DNA of 9,523 bases from JAOTWJ01 sp036398175. GTDB taxonomy: Bacteria; Gemmatimonadota; Gemmatimonadetes; Gemmatimonadales; GWC2-71-9. The DNA lies in contig DASWHL010000093.1 of assembly GCA_036398175.1 (NCBI GenBank), positions 1 to 9,523 on the forward strand, in the 5' to 3' direction. The notes under the pieces are model-generated. The model ran no database searches. It saw only the letters and a list, made by a program, of their open reading frames with translations, and was not told where the DNA came from. The number at the start of each line of letters is the position of its first letter. Position 1 is the first letter of the stretch. Both the position numbers and the translations under genes were made by a program. Below, in pieces: positions 1 through 5,161 of the stretch.

Positions 1-98
1 CTGCAGTCTCTTGGGCCATCCGGCTTGGGTCCTCCACTTGTTGGATAGCCGTCTCATAGGAGCACTAATCGGCACGCGCGCCTCCACAAGGCTTAAGC

Positions 99-116
99 TG
101 GCGCAAGACTGCGCCA
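99..116. repeat. Hairpin, 7-bp stem with AGAC loop
   Basis: TGGCGCA (99-105) pairs perfectly with TGCGCCA (110-116) around the tetraloop AGAC. There is no T-tract on either side, so it does not look like an intrinsic terminator. It sits inside a wider imperfect inverted repeat (81-87 with 137-143), which suggests a structured element end or RNA. Confidence 0.4.
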
Positions 117-143
117 CTGTACACGGAACATGGCGCGTGGAGG

Positions 144-171
144 TTGAAATAGCAAGGCATAGTACTATCTT
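144..171 (+). promoter_or_regulatory. Possible sigma70-like promoter facing the transposase
   Basis: TTGAAA (144-149) and TATCTT (166-171) are separated by 16 bp, matching 5/6 and 4/6 of the consensus. A transcript from here would start near 178 and carry the 186-211 hairpin at its 5' end. The region is AT-rich, so a chance match is quite possible. Confidence 0.25.
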
Positions 172-185
172 ATTTCACCGATTCT

Positions 186-211
186 ACGCCACCATGTACG
201 ATTGGTGGCGT
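186..211. repeat. 9-bp perfect inverted repeat, 8-bp spacer (abutted IS ends?)
   Basis: ACGCCACCA (186-194) is the exact reverse complement of TGGTGGCGT (203-211). The spacer is TGTACGAT (195-202). Beyond the 9-mer the two arms, each read inward, share only scattered bases. The right arm runs into GCTATGCTGTAACACTAAT, which resembles the GGTG-initial, AAC..ACT-containing termini of IS1-family elements. No T-run follows, so a terminator is unlikely. I favour two IS termini facing each other across a target-size spacer; a protein-binding dyad is the alternative. Confidence 0.5.
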
Positions 212-252
212 GCTATGCTGTAACACTAATTACACAAAGGAGTTATGTGCCA

Positions 253-280
253 TTGACAACTTGAAGCAATTGATTAGATT
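253..280 (+). promoter_or_regulatory. Likely transposase promoter, implying a leaderless mRNA
   Basis: A perfect -35 TTGACA (253-258) is followed after 16 bp by TAGATT (275-280), a 4/6 match to -10. The predicted start site lies near 286-288, only a few bases before the ATG at 291. No ribosome-binding site precedes that ATG, which fits a leaderless transcript. The AAAGGAG at 236-242 is upstream of this promoter and not spaced to serve the ATG at 291. Confidence 0.4.
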
Positions 281-290
281 GTTTGTAACG

Positions 291-1145
291 ATGAACGTCC
301 TCCCTGACTCCAAGCGCGCCGCCATCCTCAAGGCCCTGACGGAAGGGTGTTCCGTCCGGGCGACCGCCCGCATGGTCGGCGTCTCCAAGACCACGATCCT
401 CAAGTTGCTGGTCGAGGCGGGCCAGTTCTGCGCCCTCTACCATGACAAGGTGGTCCGGGGCCTCGCCTGTACGCGGGTCGAGGCAGACGAGATTTGGGCG
501 TTCGTCGGCTCCAAGCAGCGCAACGCCCACAAGCCGGGCCAGGGTGACATTTGGACGTTCACGGCCCTGTGTGCCGACTCCAAGCTGATCGTCTCCTGGT
601 ACGTCGGGCACCGCGTCTATCAGCACGCGACCGCGTTCATGGATGATGTCCGGTCTCGCCTCACCAACCGGGTACAGTTGACGACGGACGGACACCACAT
701 GTACCTGACCGCCGTTGAATCCGCGTTCGGTTACGGCGGGGTGGACTACGCGATGCTGGTCAAGAAGTACGGCCTGGACCCGGCCGAGGACCGCCGGAAG
801 TACAGCCCCGCCGTGTGCGTCGGGACCATGAAGGAGCACATCATGGGAAAGCCGGACATGGAGCAGGTCTCCACGTCCTACGTCGAGCGCCAGAACCTCA
901 CGATCCGCCTCAACAACCGCCGTCACACCCGGCTCACCAACGCTTTCAGCCGAAAGGTCGAGAACCACGAACATGCGATGGCGCTTCATTTCTTCGTCTA
1001 CAACTTCTGCCGCTCGCACACCACGCTCACGAAAGCGCGAGGCGGGATTCACACGACGCCTGCGATGGCGGCAGGGATCACTGACCTGGTTTGGAAGATG
1101 GAAGATGTGCTTGGGCTGATGGACGCAAATCGTCCTATCGGCTAG
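291..1145 (+). CDS. IS1-family DDE transposase
   Basis: This 284-residue protein should cut and join the ends of its insertion sequence. An N-terminal helix-turn-helix (about residues 19-40, with RATARMVGVSKTTILKLL) would bind the terminal repeats. The catalytic triad is visible as D66 in VEADEIWAF, D133 in LTTDGHHMYL and E199 in SYVERQNLTIR. The stretch VERQNLTIRLNNRRHTR, then FSRK and VYNFCRSHTTL, is typical of the IS1/InsB group. The frame is open further upstream to 210, but the Met at 291 starts right at the conserved MN-LPDSKRAAIL segment and has a promoter just before it. It is a single intact frame with no programmed frameshift, unlike E. coli IS1 InsAB'. Its moderate GC contrasts with the ~70% GC core genes. 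The product appears intact and possibly active. Confidence 0.9.
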   Translation: MNVLPDSKRAAILKALTEGCSVRATARMVGVSKTTILKLLVEAGQFCALYHDKVVRGLACTRVEADEIWAFVGSKQRNAHKPGQGDIWTFTALCADSKLIVSWYVGHRVYQHATAFMDDVRSRLTNRVQLTTDGHHMYLTAVESAFGYGGVDYAMLVKKYGLDPAEDRRKYSPAVCVGTMKEHIMGKPDMEQVSTSYVERQNLTIRLNNRRHTRLTNAFSRKVENHEHAMALHFFVYNFCRSHTTLTKARGGIHTTPAMAAGITDLVWKMEDVLGLMDANRPIG

Positions 1146-1163
1146 AACTGCGATGGGGAATAA

Positions 1164-1565
1164 ATGGCCATCTATCTGTACCAATGCCCGACGTGCGGCC
1201 GAGAATCAAAACAGCGCCGCCACATGGAGGACCGCGCCGCGCCGCTTCCCTGTAGATGTGGCGGCCTCATGGCGCTGTGTCCGGTGAACGAAGTTGGAAT
1301 AATCGTGCGACGTTCGAGGCCAACCAACCGAGAGACGGGAATACCCCCCGGCCCGCAGACTGGAATCGGCATCATCAACTCGCGGGATTGTGGAATTAAG
1401 GGCGCGCTGTTGCTCGGTGGTGACGTGGGCATCGAGGTGACCGGCTCTTCTGGGGTTGTCCTGGAGGATGTCCATATCGTTGATGCCAAACAGCCGCTAG
1501 TTGCCAAGGACTCTGAATTGCGCGCACGGAGAATCCGGGCGACGCGGAGACGGAAGGGCCACTAG
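1164..1565 (+). CDS. Small zinc-ribbon protein with beta-helix-like tail
   Basis: This 133-residue protein starts with an FmdB-like zinc ribbon. MAIYLYQCPTCG has the usual aromatic start, and C8, C11, C30 and C32 are the likely zinc ligands (CPTCG and CRCGG). Residues about 66-128 are rich in short Gly/Val/Ile/Asp turns (GGDVGIEVTGSSGVVLEDV, then DSELRARRIR). They resemble rungs of a right-handed parallel beta-helix. The ATG lies 18 bp after the transposase stop, with a weak GGGGA just upstream, so it may be co-transcribed with the transposase. Its stop overlaps that of the convergent gene at 1562-1927. The C-terminal A-x-D-S-x-L-R-x-R-R-I-R pattern recurs in that neighbour. Function is unknown. 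The zinc ribbon suggests a nucleic-acid or protein contact, but that is inference. A compact phage- or island-type small protein is the best description. Confidence 0.65.
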   Translation: MAIYLYQCPTCGRESKQRRHMEDRAAPLPCRCGGLMALCPVNEVGIIVRRSRPTNRETGIPPGPQTGIGIINSRDCGIKGALLLGGDVGIEVTGSSGVVLEDVHIVDAKQPLVAKDSELRARRIRATRRRKGH

Positions 1566-1927
1566 GAAGGTGGCGGCTCTGGTGGTCGCTGGCGACTACG
1601 CACCTTCTTAACCCTCACCTTGCTATCCTCTGCATCAATGACGGTTCCGTAGCCATCAGTCTCAATGTCCTCTCCCGCAAAACTGGTGCGTGCCATTCTA
1701 AAAGCCGCGTCCCCCGACTGACGTGCGGGTCTGATTGGTACTTGGGCGTCCTTTCCCCAGACCTTCGTTCGTGCCCAAGCGGGATTGAATCCCCGGACGA
1801 AAACCAACCCGGCTAGCGCCAGAATCAGGATGCCCGCCAAGGGATTGACGTAGGGACCGATCATCCACACCCCCAGCGACGCCAGTATCGCGGCGATGCC
1901 CAAATGGGTCCTGCTCGGTCGCTCCAT
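1562..1927 (-). CDS. Small membrane protein, two TM helices and basic tail
   Basis: I do not recognise a named family. The 121-residue product has two hydrophobic helices (about 9-24 and 29-46) joined by a short loop, then a ~75-residue soluble tail. The tail ends in GYGTVIDAEDSKVRVKKVR and a Pro-rich end, and is basic overall. The positive-inside rule suggests that both ends are cytoplasmic. The stretch from A99 matches the tail of the convergent zinc-ribbon protein (A-x-D-S-x-V-R-x-K-K-V-R). The start is the ATG at 1927-1925, preceded on its own strand by GGTTGGGGGC, a G-rich stretch that is at best a weak ribosome site. The gene begins 45 bp after cmk on the same strand and might be read through from the tyrA-aroA-cmk operon. 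Its GC is lower than that of cmk, so it more likely belongs to the inserted segment. Confidence 0.65.
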   Translation of the reverse strand: MERPSRTHLGIAAILASLGVWMIGPYVNPLAGILILALAGLVFVRGFNPAWARTKVWGKDAQVPIRPARQSGDAAFRMARTSFAGEDIETDGYGTVIDAEDSKVRVKKVRSRQRPPEPPPS

Positions 1928-1953
1928 GCCCCCAACCTACCGGCTGGGGGGGC
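1928..1953. repeat. GC-rich inverted repeat over the start region of the membrane gene
   Basis: GCCCCC (1928-1933) can pair with GGGGGC (1948-1953) around a 14-base loop. It lies between the cmk stop and the ATG at 1927, directly touching that start codon. There is no following T-tract. In the minus-strand mRNA it would hide the G-rich stretch before the ATG, so it could restrict translation or act as a weak stop for cmk transcripts. The stem is only 6 bp. Confidence 0.3.
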
Positions 1954-1972
1954 TTCGGCTAGGCCGTTACAT

Positions 1973-2659
1973 TCAAACTGTACCATTACCAAACGCTTTC
2001 CGCGCCAGCCCGACGATCGCCGCCACCTGTGCCGCGAACGTCATCCCGGTGGTGTCCAGCCCCACCGCGTCCTGGGCCGCCCGGAGCGGTGCGACGGCCC
2101 GGCCGGCGTCGGCGGCATCCCGGCTGGTGAGCCGCGCCGTCTCCGCCGCGAGGGCGGCCGGCGAGATGGCCTGCGATTCCTGGAGCAGGCGGCGGAGCGC
2201 CCGTTCCCCGGCGGACGCCGTAAGGAAGATCTTCAGGCGGGCGTCCGGGAACACCACCGTGCCGATGTCCCGGCCGTCCACGACCACGCCGCGTGGGTGC
2301 CGCGACGCCGCCTCGCGGAGCAGCCGGTTCACGGCATCCCGGACCTCCGGGAGCGCCGCCACCGCGGACACGTGCGCCGTGACGTCCTCGCGGCGCACCG
2401 CCTCCGACACGTCCACCCCCGCCACTTCCGGATGGAAGCCGTCCGCGGTCAGCGCGAGCCGCACCGGCCGCTCCGCCGCAAGCGCCGCGATCCGCATCCC
2501 CACCAGCGGAAGACCGGCGTCCAGCGCCACCAGCGTGAAGGCCCGGTAGAGCGCGCCGCTGTCCAGGTGGGCCAGGCCAAGTCCGTCCGCCACGGCCCGG
2601 GCGGTGGACGACTTGCCGGACGCCGCCGGGCCGTCAATGGCCACCACGTCAGCCGGCAT
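1973..2659 (-). CDS. cmk: Cytidylate kinase
   Basis: The 228-residue protein phosphorylates CMP and dCMP to the diphosphates with ATP, in pyrimidine nucleotide recycling. It opens with the P-loop GPAASGKSS (residues 10-18), followed by LDSGALYRA (32-40), which corresponds to the family's LDTGALYR. The nucleotide-binding DGRDIGTVVFP (128-138) and the later RDAADAGRAVAPLRAAQDA and DTTGMT segments (about 180-206) are diagnostic. The length is normal. The start ATG at 2659 lies inside aroA (11-bp overlap), so translation is probably coupled to aroA. In many bacteria aroA-cmk is followed by rpsA; here the next DNA is the low-GC accessory segment. The last codons (GGT AAT GGT ACA GTT) are AT-rich compared with the rest, which may mark a junction at the 3' end. 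Confidence 0.95.
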   Translation of the reverse strand: MPADVVAIDGPAASGKSSTARAVADGLGLAHLDSGALYRAFTLVALDAGLPLVGMRIAALAAERPVRLALTADGFHPEVAGVDVSEAVRREDVTAHVSAVAALPEVRDAVNRLLREAASRHPRGVVVDGRDIGTVVFPDARLKIFLTASAGERALRRLLQESQAISPAALAAETARLTSRDAADAGRAVAPLRAAQDAVGLDTTGMTFAAQVAAIVGLARKAFGNGTV

Positions 2660-3923
2660 GGCCCGTGACCCGGTCGAGATCCTTCAGGAATCCCGGATAG
2701 CTCACCCCCATCGAGGCGTGCTCCGACAGCTCGACCCGTGCCCCGGGCAGCCGGGCGAGCACGGCAAAGGCGAGCGCCAGGCGGTGGTCGCCCGCGGTGT
2801 GCACCCGTCCGCGCGGCGGGTGATCGGCGCCGATCACCCGCAGGTTGTCTCCGCTCACCTCCGCCGACCCCCCGACGGCGCGCAGGTTCTCGGCCAGCAG
2901 CCCAAGCCGGTCGCTCTCCTTCACGCGCAGCTCCCCCACGTCGCGGAACACGGTCTCGCCCTCCGCCCGGCTCGCGAGCACGGCGAGCACGGGGATTTCG
3001 TCAATGAGCGACGGGATCTCGGCCGCCGTCACCTCGGTCCCGCGGAGCGGCGACGGGCGGACGATCAGGTCGCCCACGGGCTCGCCGCCCTGGTCGCGCA
3101 GCTCCTCGCGGTCCACCTTCGCGCCCATGCGGGCGAGCACCCCCAGGAAGCCGGTGCGCGTGGGGTTGAGGCCCACGCCCGTGATCCGCAGCTCGCCGGC
3201 CTCGGCCAGCAGGGCCGCGGCCACGAGGAAGGCGGCCGATGAGATGTCGCCGGCCACCGTCCAGTCGAGCGGCGGACACTCGGCAAGCCAGCCGGGAACG
3301 GCCGCGAGCGCGGCCACCGTTCCGCGCTGCGTGAGCGGCACGCCCAGGGCGCGGAGCATCCGCTCCGTATGGTCCCGCGAGCGCACGGGCTCGCGCACGG
3401 TGACCGCAACGCCCCCCGCGAGTCCCGCCAGCAGCAGCGCGCCCTTCACCTGGGCCGTGGCGACCGGCAGCGTCCAGTCGAGCGGCCCCAGCCGGCCGCC
3501 GCGAATCCGGAGCGGCAGGCCGTCCCCCCGCTCCTCGCGCACGTCCGCGCCCATGTGGCCCAGCGGGATCGTGACGCGCCGCATCGGCCGCCGACGCAGC
3601 GAAGCATCTCCGGTCACGCGGACGTCGAACGGACGCGCGGCGAGGAGACCGAGGAGCAGGCGCGCGGTCGTACCGGCATTCCCGCAGTGCAGCGTGCGCC
3701 CGGGCGCGCGCCACGCGCCGCCTTCGATGGCCACGGCGGTTCCGGGACGCAGCGCCCCGACCCCGACGCCCAGGGCCCGGAGGCACGCCGCCGTGCTCCG
3801 CGCGTCGGCCGCCGTCAGGGCACCGCGGACCACACTGGTCCCGCGCACCAGCGACGCGACCATGAGTGCCCGATGCGTGATGCTCTTGTCTCCGGGGGGG
3901 GACACCGTCCCATGCACGTTCAT
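2649..3923 (-). CDS. aroA: 3-phosphoshikimate 1-carboxyvinyltransferase (EPSP synthase)
   Basis: The 424-residue enzyme joins phosphoenolpyruvate to shikimate-3-phosphate, the sixth step of the shikimate pathway. Visible signatures in order are PGDKSITHRAL (10-20), GNAGTTAR (81-88), TGDASLRRRPM (104-114), TAQVKGALLLAGL (156-168), SRDHTERML (182-190), GDISSAAFLVAAALL (225-239), SLIDEIP (305-311, with catalytic D308) and RVKESDRL (333-340). The open frame extends far upstream, but the true start is the ATG at 3923. It overlaps the tyrA stop as ATGA and begins the conserved first strand. The patterns R-x-H-T-E, N-P-T-R (253-256) and GNxGTT resemble class II (Bacillus/CP4-like) enzymes, with TAQVK where class II usually has SAQxK. 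It is translationally coupled to tyrA upstream and to cmk downstream. Confidence 0.96.
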   Translation of the reverse strand: MNVHGTVSPPGDKSITHRALMVASLVRGTSVVRGALTAADARSTAACLRALGVGVGALRPGTAVAIEGGAWRAPGRTLHCGNAGTTARLLLGLLAARPFDVRVTGDASLRRRPMRRVTIPLGHMGADVREERGDGLPLRIRGGRLGPLDWTLPVATAQVKGALLLAGLAGGVAVTVREPVRSRDHTERMLRALGVPLTQRGTVAALAAVPGWLAECPPLDWTVAGDISSAAFLVAAALLAEAGELRITGVGLNPTRTGFLGVLARMGAKVDREELRDQGGEPVGDLIVRPSPLRGTEVTAAEIPSLIDEIPVLAVLASRAEGETVFRDVGELRVKESDRLGLLAENLRAVGGSAEVSGDNLRVIGADHPPRGRVHTAGDHRLALAFAVLARLPGARVELSEHASMGVSYPGFLKDLDRVTGHAG

Positions 3924-4762
3924 GGTTCGAGCCGCCGCCGCCAGGCGGCGGCGTCCGTGAGCCACGCGTCGAGCGCCGCCGTGTCGCCGTTGCGGAGCGC
4001 GCGCTGGAGCCCGCCCAGCGCCGTCTCCACGTTGTCCAGCGCCACCACCACCGCCTCCCGATTGAGGAGGAGGAGGTCGCGGGCCAGCTCGACCGATCCG
4101 AGCGCGGGACGGGAGACCTCCCGCGCCTCGGGACCGTAGGTGACGCCGCGCGGCCCGTCGGCGGAGCAGGCCCGCGCGAGCAGCGCCGCGACGGCTCTGG
4201 GGAGGTGGCGCGTCCACGCGACGATGGCGTCGTGATCCGCGGCGTCGAGAATGACCGGTTCCGCCTCGCACACCGTGGCCCAGAAGTCGGCGATCTCGCG
4301 GGCGGGACCGTCGTCGTCGCCGGCCGGCGTCACGTAGACGAGCGCGCCGCGGAACGCGGCGGGCTCCGCCCCGTCGAACGTCTCGCGCCCGAGCACCGCG
4401 GTCGGGTGCGACCCGGCAAACCGCCCGTCCAGGCCCGCCTGCCGCGCCGCCTGGACGATCCGCTGCTTCGCGGGAACCACGTCGGTGCACAGGGCCCCCG
4501 GGCGCAGATGCCGGGCGACCGCCGCGAACAGGCCGAACGTGGCGGCCGGTGGGCCGGCCAGCAGCACCAGGTCGGATCGTTCGACCAGGAACCGCACGGA
4601 CGGCGCGAGATCGGAGATGGCGCCCACGCGCACCGCGGCGACGCCTTCGGCCGGCTTGGGCGTGTAGCCGAGCACGCGCGGCACGCCGGCGAGACTGGCC
4701 TGCCAGGCGACCGAGCCGCCGACGGCTCCGAGTCCGATGACGCCGAGCGTGTCGGGGCGCAT
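3920..4762 (-). CDS. tyrA: Prephenate/arogenate dehydrogenase
   Basis: The 280-residue protein oxidatively decarboxylates prephenate (or arogenate) using NAD(P), on the way to tyrosine. A Rossmann GLGAVGG (10-16) begins right after the first strand. The catalytic region includes GSHPTA (117-122, for the usual GSHPMAG), DHDAIVAWTRHLP (176-188) and SRPALGSVELARDLLLLN (217-234), the family's TR-A...W-DI-xxN region. There is no ACT or chorismate-mutase domain, so this is the minimal form. The ATG at 4762 is two or three residues before the first strand. No Shine-Dalgarno is visible, but TAGTAT on the minus strand at 4773-4768 lies 5 bp before it, hinting at a leaderless mRNA. It is the first gene of the tyrA-aroA-cmk operon. 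The choice between prephenate and arogenate cannot be made here. Confidence 0.9.
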   Translation of the reverse strand: MRPDTLGVIGLGAVGGSVAWQASLAGVPRVLGYTPKPAEGVAAVRVGAISDLAPSVRFLVERSDLVLLAGPPAATFGLFAAVARHLRPGALCTDVVPAKQRIVQAARQAGLDGRFAGSHPTAVLGRETFDGAEPAAFRGALVYVTPAGDDDGPAREIADFWATVCEAEPVILDAADHDAIVAWTRHLPRAVAALLARACSADGPRGVTYGPEAREVSRPALGSVELARDLLLLNREAVVVALDNVETALGGLQRALRNGDTAALDAWLTDAAAWRRRLEP

Positions 4763-4805
4763 GCTACATACTAAGCGACGGTGCGATTGGCGGCATGGTG
4801 GAGTC

Positions 4806-4875
4806 GTGTAGCGTGTAGCGTATAGCGTGTAGCGTACCTGCCCCGCGCCTCACGCTACACGCTACACGCTATACG
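4806..4875. repeat. Heptamer repeat array forming a large inverted repeat
   Basis: The left arm is four tandem 7-bp units on the plus strand: GTGTAGC (4806-4812), GTGTAGC (4813-4819), GTATAGC (4820-4826) and GTGTAGC (4827-4833). The right arm is three units in inverse orientation: GCTACAC (4854-4860), GCTACAC (4861-4867) and GCTATAC (4868-4874). In the best register 4819-4835 pairs perfectly with 4859-4875 (17 bp), because the variant GTATAGC unit has its own complement. Shifted registers are also possible. The array fills much of the gap between the DUF1634-like gene and tyrA. It could terminate or insulate transcription, bind a protein, or be a mobile miniature repeat. Confidence 0.85.
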
Positions 4876-4894
4876 AATACGCCGCACGACAGCG

Positions 4895-5161
4895 TCACGC
4901 CGCGAACAGAAGTCCGAGTATGGCAAGCGCCAGGCTCGCCGCCGCATACACCGCCGTCCCCGTCTTCCGTCCCAGCATGGCGATGGCGATGAGCGTCGCG
5001 AACGGGGCGGCGACGACCACGGCGACGCCGACGGCGCTGGCGAGGCGGCCGGGTCCGGCGGCGCCCACCGCGCCGAGCAGGATGCCGAGGGCGACGAGGG
5101 CGGCGCCGACGCCCAGGGCCACGCGCAGCAGGCGCGCCGCGCTGCGCTGGAGGTCAGGCAC
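4895..5161 (-). CDS. DUF1634-like small membrane protein
   Basis: The 88-residue product has three hydrophobic helices (about 9-33, 41-63 and 68-87) and very short loops. Its size, the opening RSAARLLRVAL and its position directly after a TSUP transporter fit DUF1634 (PF07843). That family is known mainly as a partner of TauE/SafE permeases, and its own role is unproven. It starts with GTG at 5161-5159. GAGGG (5173-5169), 7 bases before it, supports this start, and the gene overlaps the transporter's stop by 8 bp, so the two are coupled. It is the last gene before the heptamer array. Confidence 0.7.
   Translation of the reverse strand: MPDLQRSAARLLRVALGVGAALVALGILLGAVGAAGPGRLASAVGVAVVVAAPFATLIAIAMLGRKTGTAVYAAASLALAILGLLFAA

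Larger units (their letters stand above)
1..194. other. Non-coding stretch, possible right end of a neighbouring IS copy
   Basis: I see no credible gene here; the only long open frame (11-223) has no recognisable protein character. The stretch holds nested inverted repeats: CCTCCAC at 81-87 against GTGGAGG at 137-143, a 7-bp tetraloop hairpin at 99-116, and the 8-bp palindrome GCTTAAGC at 91-98. Its last bases, read on the minus strand from 194, begin TGGTGGCGT. This is the same 9-mer that begins the transposase-side end at 203. Inference: this is the terminal part of another copy of the same or a related element, whose body lies outside the window. It could also simply be structured flanking DNA. 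Confidence 0.35.
203..1145 (+). mobile_element. IS1-family-like insertion sequence, right end unresolved
   Basis: The element begins with the terminal-repeat-like TGGTGGCGTGC at 203, has about 80 bp of AT-rich leader, and then a complete transposase (291-1145). I could not find the matching right inverted repeat after the transposase stop. No copy of CGCCACC occurs between 1145 and 1972, so the end coordinate given is only the end of the transposase. The element may be truncated, may have a diverged right end, or may extend over the two downstream genes as passengers. Confidence 0.6.

Noticed and set aside
245..256. AAAGGAG (236-242) followed by ATG TGC CAT TGA, a three-codon leader peptide
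   Set aside because: The site is very short, the stop overlaps the TTGACA of the likely promoter, and the spacing to the ATG is too small for an efficient start. There is no support beyond chance.
243..1184. Long open frame of 313 codons on the minus strand across the transposase
   Set aside because: It is antisense to a clear transposase with conserved motifs, and its translation has no domain character. It is a composition shadow.
1206..1230. CGCCGCCACATGG as the missing IS right inverted repeat
   Set aside because: It matches the 186-194 arm only loosely and encodes well-fitting zinc-ribbon protein residues, so it is likely coincidence.
1896..2668. Long plus-strand frames opposite cmk (1896-2549 and 1904-2668)
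   Set aside because: They are opposite cmk, whose motifs are unmistakable. The translations are Arg/Ala/Ser-rich, as expected for antisense high-GC DNA.
2845..4139. Plus-strand frames of 371 and 256 codons opposite aroA and tyrA
   Set aside because: They are low-complexity Arg/Pro/Ser products typical of shadows, while aroA and tyrA carry all expected motifs.
3924..4490. A 189-residue N-terminal extension of AroA
   Set aside because: The extension is an Arg/Gly-rich shadow of tyrA. The ATG at 3923 begins the conserved enzyme and overlaps the tyrA stop as ATGA.
4806..4875. A CRISPR array
   Set aside because: The units are 7 bp, tandem without spacers, and reverse orientation midway, which does not fit CRISPR.
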